A stretch of 64,000 bases of DNA from NCBI GenBank assembly GCA_040385245.1, contig JAZKHT010000007.1, forward strand, positions 558,001-622,000. Reading direction: 5' to 3'. The translations under genes and the position numbers were made by a program. This document shows, piece after piece, positions 34,873-43,070 of the stretch. The DNA is from JAZKHT01 sp040385245. Lineage in GTDB: Bacteria > Pseudomonadota > Alphaproteobacteria > Rhodobacterales > Rhodobacteraceae. The notes beneath the pieces are model-generated. The model saw only the letters and a list, made by a program, of their open reading frames with translations, had not been told where the DNA came from and searched no databases. Each line of letters starts with the position of its first letter. The stretch's first letter is position 1.

Positions 34873-35448
34873 TCATTTGCTGTTGCGCGGGTCGATCCAG
34901 CCGATGTTACCGTCTTCACGACGATACACCACATTCACACCGCCATGTCCTTCATTTCGGAAAACGAGCATCTTCTGTCCGCCAAGCTCCAGCTGCATGA
35001 CGGCTTCGCCAACGGTGATGGAAGGAATCTTGGTTTCCATCTCGGCGATAACCACAGGCTGGGGCATGTCGGATTGATCATCCTCGGGCTCCTCGGTTGG
35101 GGCGAGGATATAGGCTGACCCTTCGGTGAATTCAACACTTGCCGTGCGGTCACGGTGATGGCTGCGCAGCCGGCGTTTGTAGCGTCGCAGTTGCTTGTCC
35201 ATCTTTTCGCGGCACGCTTCAAAAGCGGCATAGATTTCAGAGGCATGACCCTTGGCCTGCGCGTTCAACCCGGTCGACAGATGGATCACCGCCTCGCAGA
35301 CAAACTCATGCGCGACCTTGGAAAACACGATGACCGCTTCGGTCGGGCGCTGGGCATACTTATCCACCACCTCGCCAAGTTCGGCCTTCACATGGGTCTG
35401 AAGTGCCTCGCCGATGTCGATCTGTTTTCCGCTGATCTGATAGCGCAT
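34873..35448 (-). CDS. hpf: Long-form ribosome hibernation promoting factor
   Basis: A 191-residue ribosome-binding protein. Residues 1-100 form the HPF/RaiA domain (MRYQISGKQIDIGEALQTHV) and residues about 130-190 the C-terminal dimerisation domain of the long form (MLVFRNEGHGGVNVVYRRED). Long HPF joins two 70S ribosomes into inactive 100S dimers in stationary phase. The start has a strong GAGGAGG four bases upstream and a promoter right behind it. Confidence 0.95.
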   Translation of the reverse strand: MRYQISGKQIDIGEALQTHVKAELGEVVDKYAQRPTEAVIVFSKVAHEFVCEAVIHLSTGLNAQAKGHASEIYAAFEACREKMDKQLRRYKRRLRSHHRDRTASVEFTEGSAYILAPTEEPEDDQSDMPQPVVIAEMETKIPSITVGEAVMQLELGGQKMLVFRNEGHGGVNVVYRREDGNIGWIDPRNSK

Positions 35449-35479
35449 GATGCCTCCTCTGCACAGTTCGACCCATCCC

Positions 35480-35509
35480 TCTACATCATGCAGGGGGCCG
35501 GGTCGTCAA
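35480..35509 (-). promoter_or_regulatory. Candidate hpf promoter
   Basis: On the minus strand TTGACG (35509-35504), 18-base spacer, TGTAGA (35485-35480). A short leader of about 25 bases leads to the GAGGAGG site of hpf. A second perfect TTGACA lies at 35654-35649 but has no good -10 partner. Confidence 0.5.
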
Positions 35510-35692
35510 AAAATCAATCTGATACCGTTCGTCGCAACCCGCGCCCACCATCCCAATGGGGCCAGCCGGAAACGCGGCGGCACGGTCGGAACAGGGCATG
35601 GCGGGTTTCGCACGCATCAAGGGTATTTGGCGACAGGGGGGGCGGTCTTGTCAACAGCTTCGTCACAGGGCGTGGGGTCACCCGCCGATTGA

Positions 35693-36451
35693 TCAGCTGA
35701 TGCGGAAATTCTGGCCCAGATAGACGCGACGCACTGTTTCATCGCGGACAACCTCGTCGGTTGTCCCGCTCATCAGGACTTTGCCATCGTGCAGGATATA
35801 GGCGCGATCCACGATATCCAGCGTTTCACGCACGTTGTGATCGGTGATCAGCACCCCGATTCCACGGGTTTTCAGATCGTGAACAAGGTGGCGGATTTCC
35901 CCCACCGCAATCGGATCGACCCCGGCAAAGGGTTCGTCGAGCAGCAGGTATTTCGGGTCTGCCGCCAGACAGCGGGCAATTTCCACGCGGCGGCGTTCCC
36001 CGCCCGACAGCGCCAAAGCAGGGGCGCGGCGCAGATGGGTGATCGAGAATTCCGACAACAGCTCTTCCAGACGCTCGCGCCGTTTGTGGCGGTCGGACAG
36101 CGTGATTTCCAGCACGGCCAGAATGTTGTCTTCCACCGACAGGCCGCGAAAGATCGACACTTCTTGTGGCAGGTAGCCGATGCCCAGCCGGGCGCGGCGA
36201 TACATCGGCAGGGCGGTCACATCGCGCCCGTCGATCAACACCTGCCCGCCTTCGGGCGTGACCAGCCCGGCGATGGCGTAAAAACATGTCGTCTTGCCCG
36301 AACCGTTTGGGCCAAGCAGGGCCACCACCTCGCCCCGGTTCAGATGGATCGAGACATCGCGGATCACCAGCCTGCGCTTGTAACTTTTGCGCAGGTTGCG
36401 GATCATCAGACCGGCGTCGCCATCTGTGACCGTGAGTTCGGGCTGTATCAC
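35693..36451 (-). CDS. lptB: LPS export ABC ATPase LptB
   Basis: A 252-residue ATPase of the LptBFG transporter that extracts lipopolysaccharide from the inner membrane. Walker A GPNGSGKTTCF, signature LSGGERRRVEIAR, Walker B YLLLDEPFAG and the H-loop in ITDHNVRETL are intact. Overlaps lptA by 4 bases (ATGA). The operon order is lptC-lptA-lptB. A 244-base gap separates its stop side from hpf; many proteobacteria place rpoN there. Confidence 0.96.
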   Translation of the reverse strand: MIQPELTVTDGDAGLMIRNLRKSYKRRLVIRDVSIHLNRGEVVALLGPNGSGKTTCFYAIAGLVTPEGGQVLIDGRDVTALPMYRRARLGIGYLPQEVSIFRGLSVEDNILAVLEITLSDRHKRRERLEELLSEFSITHLRRAPALALSGGERRRVEIARCLAADPKYLLLDEPFAGVDPIAVGEIRHLVHDLKTRGIGVLITDHNVRETLDIVDRAYILHDGKVLMSGTTDEVVRDETVRRVYLGQNFRIS

Positions 36452-36951
36452 GGTGCCGCCTTTTCCGTGCCGGGGGTAAAGATCGTCTTCACCCGCCCTT
36501 CCATCACGCCGGTGCCCTCCGTGAGGTCAACCACCAGCTTTTGCCCCGAGATCGCGTTCTTGCCTTGGGTCAGCACGACATCGCCGGTCATTTCCACCAG
36601 TCCCGTCTCAATGGTGTAAAGCGCCTGCTGTGCCTGCGCTGCGTCGGTGGCATTGGACAGCACCACACCGCCGGTGAACAGCAGCGTCTTAATCGCCTGC
36701 CCGTCGGCCGCGTATTCAACCGTTGCCTCGGCGGCGGTGATCACCATCTCACCCTGCGCGACGCGGACATTGCCGGCAAAGACGGCGCGACCATCCCCTT
36801 GATCCACCGAAAGCTGATCCGCCTCGACCGAGACGGGAAGGCTGGTGTCCTGCTTCAGGCTTCCGAACTGAATCGCGGCCTGCTGCGCTGTTGCTGCACC
36901 GCACCCCAAAAAGGCCGCAGACAGAATCAGCACACGAAGGGCCAGCGTCAT
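36448..36951 (-). CDS. lptA: Periplasmic LPS transport protein LptA
   Basis: A 167-residue exported protein with a signal peptide (about 1-23, cut near GAATAQ) and an OstA-type beta-jellyroll (SVEADQLSVDQGDGRAVFAG, NVRVAQGEMVITAAEATVEY). It polymerises into the bridge carrying LPS across the periplasm. The start MTLALRVLIL is set by GAGG seven bases upstream; an in-frame Met at 36981 would overlap lptC and is rejected. Confidence 0.92.
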   Translation of the reverse strand: MTLALRVLILSAAFLGCGAATAQQAAIQFGSLKQDTSLPVSVEADQLSVDQGDGRAVFAGNVRVAQGEMVITAAEATVEYAADGQAIKTLLFTGGVVLSNATDAAQAQQALYTIETGLVEMTGDVVLTQGKNAISGQKLVVDLTEGTGVMEGRVKTIFTPGTEKAAP

Positions 36952-36977
36952 TGGAAAACCTCGGGGTGAAAAATGGA

Positions 36978-37601
36978 TCATTGCGTGGGGTGATATACCA
37001 GTTTCACCCGACCGTTGAAAACCAGAAGATAGGTGCCGCTGCCATCCCCCTGTTCTTCGATCACCATCGCGTCGGCGGTGACCTGCCCACCCGGCCCGTT
37101 CGCCACTACCGGCCCGCCGCTTTTGATCTGCGTCTGGGTCAAACCGGCGATCAGGCTGTCTGTGGTGATGTCGTATCCGGTGGATGTGGTGATCCTGACC
37201 CCGCCGCCCAACGTCATGGCCGATCCATCGGGCATCAGTGCGGCGGAGGCGGCGACAATGGCGGTCACCGCGCCATCGGGTGTGGTCAGGCTGCCGCGCA
37301 CGGCGATGGCGCTTGCCGATGTGTCTTTCCCCTGACCGGGCCGCGCGCTGTCGGCGGTGATCACGATAGCCGCGCCGTCTGCGGTGGTTCCGGCATAGGT
37401 GGGTGCGGTCATGCGGGGTTCGCGCAGGCGGTCTTCGACGTCCACCTCGGCATAGGGGATCGCGTCGTCGGGGTTGATGTTGCGCGACACCAGAAACAGC
37501 GTGGACAGGATGGCCAGCGCAATCAGCGGCAAGACGATCTTCAGCCAGCCCACAAGGCGCGACCAGCCGTCAGAGGCGGTTTGCGGTCGCGCCCGTGCCA
37601 T
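36978..37601 (-). CDS. lptC: LPS export protein LptC
   Basis: A 207-residue bitopic membrane protein. One N-terminal helix (about 18-38, LKIVLPLIALAILSTLFLV) is followed by the LptC/YrbK jellyroll. It receives LPS from LptBFG and passes it to LptA. It abuts kdsD (one shared base) and precedes lptA by 26 bases; the four genes kdsD-lptC-lptA-lptB form one transport and Kdo unit. Confidence 0.9.
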   Translation of the reverse strand: MARARPQTASDGWSRLVGWLKIVLPLIALAILSTLFLVSRNINPDDAIPYAEVDVEDRLREPRMTAPTYAGTTADGAAIVITADSARPGQGKDTSASAIAVRGSLTTPDGAVTAIVAASAALMPDGSAMTLGGGVRITTSTGYDITTDSLIAGLTQTQIKSGGPVVANGPGGQVTADAMVIEEQGDGSGTYLLVFNGRVKLVYHPTQ

Positions 37602-38566
37602 CAGGCGACGCCCGCCCGCAGACAGTCATGGATGTGCAACAGGCCAACGGCGGTGCGGCTGCCTTCGGGATCGACGACGAACAAACAGGTGATCTTGCGG
37701 TCGTTCATGATGCGGACCGCGGCCTCGGCCAGGCTGTCAGGCCCGATGGTGCGGGGGCCGGGTGTCATCACCTGCCCCGCCGTCAGGTCGAGCAGGCCCG
37801 ACATGTGGCGGCGCAAGTCGCCATCGGTGATGATGCCCGCCAACTCGCCCTGATCATTCGTGACGCCCACCACGCCATATCCCTGACGGCTCATGGTCAA
37901 CAGGGCCTGATCCATCCCCGCAGACTCCGGCACCAAGGGCGGTTCTCCGTGCATCAGATCGCGCACCTTGGACAGGCGCGCGCCCAGTTTTCCGCCGGGG
38001 TGGAACAGGCGGAAATGTTCGGGCGTGAATTGACGGTGTTCCATCAAGGCGATGGCCAGCGCATCCCCCAACGCCAGCGTCATCGTCGTCGATGTCGTGG
38101 GGACGATGCCCTGATCGCAAGCTTCGGGCGCATCGGGCAACAGAATCGCCACATCCGCCTGACGCAGCAGGGTGGACCCGTCCCGCCCGGCAACCCCGAT
38201 CAACGGGATACCAAAACGGCGGGTGTGGGCGATGATGTCGGCCAGTTCCGGCGTCTCGCCCGAGTTTGACAGCACAAGCGCCACATCGCCCCGCATCACC
38301 ATGCCAAGATCGCCGTGCGACGCCTCGGCCGGGTGCACGAACTGCGCCGGGGTGCCGGTCGACGCCAGCGTGGCGGCAATCTTGCGCGCGATGTGCCCGG
38401 ATTTCCCCATGCCGGACACGATCACACGGCCCTGCGCCTGCATGATGATTTCGACCGCTTCGGCAAAGCCACCGTTCAACGCATCGGCAAGGATCGTCAG
38501 CGCATCCGCCTCGCGCCGGATCACACGGCGGGCGGTGGCCAGGAAATCAGTGGTGGAAGAGGTCAT
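37601..38566 (-). CDS. kdsD: Arabinose-5-phosphate isomerase (KpsF/GutQ/KdsD family)
   Basis: A 321-residue isomerase that makes arabinose 5-phosphate, the Kdo precursor. Residues about 30-190 are the SIS sugar-isomerase domain (GRVIVSGMGKSGHIARKIAA; SNSGETPELADII); residues about 205-321 are two CBS domains. It overlaps the exonuclease gene by 20 bases. Together with kdsB at 25993 and the lpt genes it supports Kdo-containing LPS or capsule. Confidence 0.93.
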   Translation of the reverse strand: MTSSTTDFLATARRVIRREADALTILADALNGGFAEAVEIIMQAQGRVIVSGMGKSGHIARKIAATLASTGTPAQFVHPAEASHGDLGMVMRGDVALVLSNSGETPELADIIAHTRRFGIPLIGVAGRDGSTLLRQADVAILLPDAPEACDQGIVPTTSTTMTLALGDALAIALMEHRQFTPEHFRLFHPGGKLGARLSKVRDLMHGEPPLVPESAGMDQALLTMSRQGYGVVGVTNDQGELAGIITDGDLRRHMSGLLDLTAGQVMTPGPRTIGPDSLAEAAVRIMNDRKITCLFVVDPEGSRTAVGLLHIHDCLRAGVA

Positions 38567-39161
38567 TGGGTTCGTCCCACCCCATCAGGTCAAGCTCTGC
38601 CCGCGTGGGCAGGAAATCGAAACAACGTTGTGCAAGGTCAAGACGCCCTTCGCGGATAAGGCGTGCCTCAAGCTCGGTCCGCAGCTTGTGCAGATACAGC
38701 ACGTCCGACGCTGCGTATTCCTTTTGCGCGTCCGTCAGCACCGTCGATCCCCAGTCGGATGTCTGCTGCTGTTTGGACACATCAACGCCCACCAGTTCCA
38801 GCAGCAGGTATTTCAGGCCGTGCCGGTCGGTAAAGGTGCGGATCAGGCGGCTGGCGATCTTGGTGCACCACACGGGTTGTGTGGTCACGCCAAAGGCGCG
38901 TTTCAGGGCAGCAATGTCAAAGCGGCCAAAATGGAACAGCTTCAGCACCGCGGGATCGGTCAGCAGCCGTTCAAGATTGGGCGCAGAGGTCTGGCCCTTG
39001 GCGATCTGCACCAGATGCGCGTCGCCCTTGCCATCCGACAGTTGCACGACACACAGCCGGTCGCGGCGGGGGTCAAGGCCCATCGTCTCGGTGTCGATGG
39101 CCACGATGGGGCCAAAGCTGATGCCGTCGGGAAGGTCGTTCTGATGCAGATGGATGGCCAA
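38547..39161 (-). CDS. rnd: RNase D-type 3'-5' exonuclease (catalytic domain only)
   Basis: A 204-residue DEDDy exonuclease, against about 375 residues for classical RNase D: the HRDC domains are absent. Catalytic motifs: IVAIDTETMGL (DxE), HFGRFDIAALK (D) and YAASDVLYLHKL (Y..D). It probably trims RNA 3' ends. The start is TTG at 39161 with AAGGA six bases upstream; no nearby ATG gives the family N-terminus (AIHLHQNDLPDG). The upstream promoter is strong, so this is the first gene of the rnd-kdsD-lpt unit. Confidence 0.88.
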   Translation of the reverse strand: MAIHLHQNDLPDGISFGPIVAIDTETMGLDPRRDRLCVVQLSDGKGDAHLVQIAKGQTSAPNLERLLTDPAVLKLFHFGRFDIAALKRAFGVTTQPVWCTKIASRLIRTFTDRHGLKYLLLELVGVDVSKQQQTSDWGSTVLTDAQKEYAASDVLYLHKLRTELEARLIREGRLDLAQRCFDFLPTRAELDLMGWDEPNDLFHH

Positions 39162-39192
39162 GGGATTTCCTTTTGCGCAAGGCGTTCTGGCT

Positions 39193-39221
39193 GCATTATC
39201 GGCCAAGGGGGGACGGGTCAA
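39193..39221 (-). promoter_or_regulatory. Candidate promoter of the rnd-kdsD-lptCAB unit
   Basis: On the minus strand TTGACC (39221-39216), 17-base spacer, TAATGC (39198-39193); the predicted leader is about 25 bases. Confidence 0.5.
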
Positions 39222-39337
39222 CATCGCCCCGCCCCGCGACGGTCAGTTTGCGCCGAACGGCAAGGATCGGGGGGCGTCTCGTGCGCCCAGGTTCCCGATC
39301 CGGCCTTTTGCCCTCGGAAACGGCGGCCCTGAACGAG

Positions 39338-39371
39338 AAAACCCCGCAACCAGTTAAGGTTGCGGGGTTTT
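39338..39371 (-). terminator. Terminator downstream of tRNA-Leu
   Basis: A 14-base perfect stem AAAACCCCGCAACC / GGTTGCGGGGTTTT with a 6-base loop. It lies 12 bases after the 3' end of the tRNA; the T run on the minus strand marks it as the tRNA terminator. Confidence 0.9.
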
Positions 39372-39382
39372 CATTCGAATGT

Positions 39383-39467
39383 TGGTGCCCAGAAGAGGAC
39401 TCGAACCTCCACGTCTTGCAACACTGGTACCTGAAACCAGCGCGTCTACCAATTCCGCCATCTGGGC
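39383..39467 (-). tRNA. tRNA-Leu (anticodon CAG)
   Basis: An 85-base gene including an encoded CCA. Acceptor GCCCAGA pairs with TCTGGGC. The anticodon stem CTGGT / ACCAG holds loop TTCAGGT (anticodon CAG). A long variable arm (TGTTGCAAGACGT) marks class II leucine tRNA, and the T loop is GGTTCGAGTCC. It is expressed from a near-consensus promoter at 39486-39514 and ends with its own terminator. Confidence 0.97.
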
Positions 39468-39485
39468 CCTTGGTCGATGAAGGGC

Positions 39486-39514
39486 GATGTAAAGAACCGT
39501 TCCGGCACTGTCAA
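39486..39514 (-). promoter_or_regulatory. Promoter of tRNA-Leu
   Basis: On the minus strand TTGACA (39514-39509), 17-base spacer, TACATC (39491-39486), with a predicted start about 12 bases before the tRNA 5' end. A close match to sigma70 consensus and spacing. Confidence 0.7.
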
Positions 39515-39626
39515 CGGGTGGGAATGAAATTTCGTCGCGGGACTGTCGCGGGATCGGGTCTTGCTGCGATGCCGCGCCGGGTTTATTCAGGTGCCAGCTT
39601 TCCAAGGCCATAAAGGTGCGTCCGAC

Positions 39627-40613
39627 ATGAACAAGCTGGTCACGATCTACGGCGGGTCCGGATTCGTCGGGCGTTACATCGCGCGGCGGATGGCAAAAGA
39701 GGGGTGGCGCGTGCGCGTCGCTGTTCGCCGCCCGAATGACGCGCTGTTCGTGCGCCCCTACGGTGTCGTGGGCCAGGTGGAGCCGGTGTTCTGCAACATC
39801 CGCGATGATGCGTCGGTGCGCGCGGTGATGCGTGGGGCGGATGCGGTGGTGAACTGCGTCGGCATCCTGAACCGGTCGGGCAAGAATACCTTTGACGCTG
39901 TGCAGAACGACGGTGCCGAACGCATCGCCCGCATCGCCGCCGATGAGGGTGTGGCCCAGCTTGTCCATATCTCTGCCATCGGCGCGGATGCCGGGTCGGA
40001 CAGTGCCTATGCCCGCAGCAAGGGATTGGGAGAAGCCGCCGTTCAGGCCGCCTTTCCGCAGGCTGTCATCCTGCGCCCGTCGATCATATTCGGCAACGAG
40101 GATGGGTTCTTCAACCGCTTTGCCGCGATGTCGCGGCTTGGTCCGATCCTGCCTGTGGTTGGGGCGGACACGCGGTTTCAGCCGGTTTTCGTCGATGATG
40201 TCGCCCACGCAGCGGTCAAGGGGATCACCGGGCAGGCGGCGCCCGGCGTCTATGAATTGGGCGGGCCGGATGCCGAAACCTTCCGCAGCCTGATGCAAAC
40301 CATGCTGGGCGTGATCCATCGCCGCCGGATGATCGTCAATATCCCTTTCTTTGTTGCCAACATCATGGCGACGGTGCTGGACGGGGTGCAGGCGGTAACC
40401 GTCGGGCTGGTGTCCAACGGGATGCTGACCCGCGATCAGGTGCGCAACCTGCGTCGTGACAATGTGGTGGCACCGGGCGCGCGAGGTCTGGCCGATCTGG
40501 GGATAGTTCCGACGGCACTGGGGGCGGTTCTGCCGGAATATCTGTGGCGTTACCGCCCGTCGGGCCAATATGCCGCCATCAAGGATTCGGCCAAGAACCT
40601 GCGCAAGGTCTGA
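39627..40613 (+). CDS. Complex I NDUFA9-family / NAD(P)-binding Rossmann protein
   Basis: A 328-residue extended-SDR-like protein. The nucleotide motif is VTIYGGSGFVGRYIARRMAK, later AVVNCVGILNRSGKN and LRPSIIFGNEDGFFNRF. The classical YxxxK is altered (AYARSKGLGE), as in atypical SDRs and NDUFA9, an accessory subunit associated with respiratory complex I. Exact role in bacteria is not settled. It precedes uppP by 4 bases. The ATG at 39627 was chosen over an upstream in-frame Met at 39561 because it fits the family N-terminus. Confidence 0.85.
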   Translation: MNKLVTIYGGSGFVGRYIARRMAKEGWRVRVAVRRPNDALFVRPYGVVGQVEPVFCNIRDDASVRAVMRGADAVVNCVGILNRSGKNTFDAVQNDGAERIARIAADEGVAQLVHISAIGADAGSDSAYARSKGLGEAAVQAAFPQAVILRPSIIFGNEDGFFNRFAAMSRLGPILPVVGADTRFQPVFVDDVAHAAVKGITGQAAPGVYELGGPDAETFRSLMQTMLGVIHRRRMIVNIPFFVANIMATVLDGVQAVTVGLVSNGMLTRDQVRNLRRDNVVAPGARGLADLGIVPTALGAVLPEYLWRYRPSGQYAAIKDSAKNLRKV

Positions 40614-40617
40614 GGTT

Positions 40618-41421
40618 TTGGCCGAAGAAACCCTGATTGCCGCCTTTTTGGGGCTGGTAGAGGGGCTGACAGAGTTCATCCCCGTCTCGTCGACCGGGCA
40701 CCTGCTGTTGGCGGGGCATTTCCTTGGGTTCGAAAGCGCCGGCAAGACGTTCGAGGTGGTGATCCAGCTTGGCGCGGTGCTGGCGATCCTGTCGGTCTAT
40801 GCAGCGCGCCTGTGGCAGGTGTTTTCGACAGCGCACAAAGACCCGGCATCGCTGCGGTTTCTGGTGTCGATCGGGCTGGCCTTTCTGCCTGCGATGGTGG
40901 TGGGCGTTCTGGCGCATGATTTCATCAAACGGGTGCTGTTCGAAACGCCGATGCTGATTGCGGTGATGCTGATCCTTGGCGGGGTGGTCCTGCTGTTCGT
41001 GGACCGCATGGCCCCGCCTGCGGTGCATGATGACGCAACGGACCTGCCCTTTCGCAAGGCGATTGCCATCGGCGTGATCCAATGTCTGGCGATGATACCG
41101 GGCGTGTCGCGATCCGGGGCCACCATCGTGGGGGCGCTGATGCTGGGCGTCGGAAAGCGGGCCGCGGCAGAGTTTTCGTTCTTTTTGTCGATGCCGACCA
41201 TGGCGGGGGCGTTCGCCTATGATCTGTGGAAGAACCGCGATCTTCTGGACGCCAGCGCGATGGGCGAAATCGCGGTTGGGTTCAGTCTTGCATTCATCAG
41301 CGCGCTGTTGGTCGCCCGCTGGTTGTTGAATTATGTCGCCCGCAAGGGGTTCGCCGTGTTTGGTTGGTGGCGAATCATCGTGGGTTCTGCTGCCCTGACG
41401 GCGCTTTTGATGGGTTTTTAG
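40618..41421 (+). CDS. uppP: Undecaprenyl-diphosphatase UppP (BacA)
   Basis: A 267-residue membrane phosphatase that recycles undecaprenyl diphosphate, the lipid carrier for peptidoglycan and polysaccharides. Motifs GLVEGLTEFIPVSSTGHLLL and PGVSRSGATIVGAL carry the catalytic Glu/Ser and Arg. About eight hydrophobic segments. The start TTG at 40618 follows the preceding stop by 4 bases and gives a normal family length; AAGG lies nine bases upstream. No terminator is seen after it. Confidence 0.93.
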   Translation: MAEETLIAAFLGLVEGLTEFIPVSSTGHLLLAGHFLGFESAGKTFEVVIQLGAVLAILSVYAARLWQVFSTAHKDPASLRFLVSIGLAFLPAMVVGVLAHDFIKRVLFETPMLIAVMLILGGVVLLFVDRMAPPAVHDDATDLPFRKAIAIGVIQCLAMIPGVSRSGATIVGALMLGVGKRAAAEFSFFLSMPTMAGAFAYDLWKNRDLLDASAMGEIAVGFSLAFISALLVARWLLNYVARKGFAVFGWWRIIVGSAALTALLMGF

Positions 41422-41472
41422 CGGTATATGTCAATAGCGCTTACCTATTTCCCGGTAGATCGGACAGTATTT

Positions 41473-41515
41473 TTGACCTAAGTCCAAAAAATGTGCCGAA
41501 TAGGTCAACTATACT
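41473..41515 (+). promoter_or_regulatory. Inverted repeat and -10-like element upstream of gltD
   Basis: TTGACCTA (41473-41480), 20-base spacer, TAGGTCAA (41501-41508): perfect 8-base arms, immediately followed by TATACT (41510-41515). No good -35 box fits TATACT, so the dyad may be an activator or repressor site. The gap 41422-41584 is AT-rich. Confidence 0.5.
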
Positions 41516-41584
41516 GACTTTTATTCCCAATACACCCAAAGTATCAAGGCGCACCACGAAAACCCTGCAAGGGAAAGCGCAGCC

Positions 41585-43021
41585 ATGGCCAAGCAACGCA
41601 TGCTCCAATTCGTCACGGTCGGCAAAGAGATGCCCGAAAAGCGTCCGGCCGATCTGCGCGCGCAGGACTTTCACGAAATCTACCGCGAATTCGCCGCGGA
41701 AAAGGCAGCGCAACAGGCCGGACGGTGCAGCCAGTGCGGTGTCCCCTATTGCCAAAGCCATTGCCCGCTGCACAACAACATCCCCGATTGGTTGCGCCTG
41801 ACCGCCGAGGGCCGCCTGCAAGAGGCGTATGAGTTGTCGCAAGCCACCAACGCCTTTCCCGAAATCTGTGGCCGCATCTGTCCGCAGGACCGCCTGTGCG
41901 AAGGCAATTGCGTCATCGAACAATCGGGTCATGGCACCGTCACCATCGGGTCGGTCGAAAAATATCTGACCGATCTGGCATGGGAAAACGGCTGGGTCCT
42001 GCCGATCAAGCCGCATATGGAGCGGACCGAATCCATCGGCATCATCGGTGCAGGGCCGGGGGGTCTGGCCGCCGCCGATGTGCTGCGCCGCAAGGGGTAT
42101 CAGGTCACGATCTATGACCGTTATGACCGCGCGGGCGGTCTGATGACCTATGGCATCCCGGGCTTTAAGCTTGAAAAGCCGGTTGTGATGCAGCGCATCG
42201 AACAGCTTGAAACCGCAGGGGTGACCTTTGTTCTGAACTGTCAGGTCGGCTTCGACCTGACTTTTGATGCGATCCGCGGCCAGCATGACGCGGTGTTGAT
42301 TGCCACTGGCGTCTACAAGGCGCGTGATATCTCGGCCCCCGGTGTGGGGGCCAAAGGCATTGTTCCGGCGCTGGATTATCTGACTGCCAGCAACCGCAAA
42401 AGCTTTGGCGACGAGGTCGAGGCATTTGACAGTGGCGAGCTGAATGCCAGCGGCAAGCGTGTCGTGGTCATCGGCGGTGGTGATACGGCGATGGACTGCG
42501 TGCGCACCGCGATCCGGCAGGGCGCTGTCAGCGTGAAATGCCTGTATCGCCGCGATCGGGCCAACATGCCCGGTTCGCAGCGCGAGGTGCAGAATGCCGA
42601 AGAAGAAGGCGTTGATTTCGTCTGGCTGACCGCGCCGCGCGGCTTTGCCGGGGGGGAATTCGTCGAAGGCGTGATGGTGCAACGGATGCGTCTTGGCACG
42701 CCTGATGCGACGGGTCGCCAGATGCCGGAACTGATCGAAGGGGCCGACTATGTCGAACCCGCCGATCTGGCGATCATGGCGCTTGGCTTTGAACCTGAGG
42801 CGCTGCCCACCCTGTGGGGCGTGCCGGAACTGGCGGTGACGCGCTGGGGCACGATCAAGGCGGACTTCCGCACCCACGCCACCAGCCTGCCGGGCGTCTA
42901 TGCCGCAGGCGACATCGTGCGCGGTGCCAGCCTTGTGGTCTGGGCCATTCGCGACGGGCGCGAGGCCGCGGACGCAATCATCGACTATCTGGCCCAACCT
43001 GCGGCAGTCGCGGCTGAATGA
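41585..43021 (+). CDS. gltD: Glutamate synthase small subunit GltD
   Basis: A 478-residue FAD/NADPH iron-sulfur subunit that feeds electrons to GltB. N-terminal cysteine clusters CSQCGVPYCQSHC and CGRICPQDRLCEGNC carry [4Fe-4S] centres. FAD motif GIIGAGPGGLAAADVL near residue 150 and NADPH motif VIGGGDTAMDC near 295 are intact. It is separated from gltB by two small genes on the same strand. The likely promoter is at 41473-41515. Confidence 0.97.
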   Translation: MAKQRMLQFVTVGKEMPEKRPADLRAQDFHEIYREFAAEKAAQQAGRCSQCGVPYCQSHCPLHNNIPDWLRLTAEGRLQEAYELSQATNAFPEICGRICPQDRLCEGNCVIEQSGHGTVTIGSVEKYLTDLAWENGWVLPIKPHMERTESIGIIGAGPGGLAAADVLRRKGYQVTIYDRYDRAGGLMTYGIPGFKLEKPVVMQRIEQLETAGVTFVLNCQVGFDLTFDAIRGQHDAVLIATGVYKARDISAPGVGAKGIVPALDYLTASNRKSFGDEVEAFDSGELNASGKRVVVIGGGDTAMDCVRTAIRQGAVSVKCLYRRDRANMPGSQREVQNAEEEGVDFVWLTAPRGFAGGEFVEGVMVQRMRLGTPDATGRQMPELIEGADYVEPADLAIMALGFEPEALPTLWGVPELAVTRWGTIKADFRTHATSLPGVYAAGDIVRGASLVVWAIRDGREAADAIIDYLAQPAAVAAE

Positions 43022-43070
43022 CGAAACCGGGCGGGGCGGCGGCCCCCTCGATGATCAAAGGATGGTGGTG

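Noticed and set aside
35649..35654. A TTGACA-based promoter at the lptB end of the hpf gap
   Set aside because: The -35 box is perfect, but no acceptable -10 occurs at 16-18 bases; the TTGACG/TGTAGA pair nearer hpf is better.
41441..42997. A 518-codon open frame antisense to gltD
   Set aside because: Same third-position shadow effect; it begins inside the end of gltD and stops in its promoter gap without any start signal.
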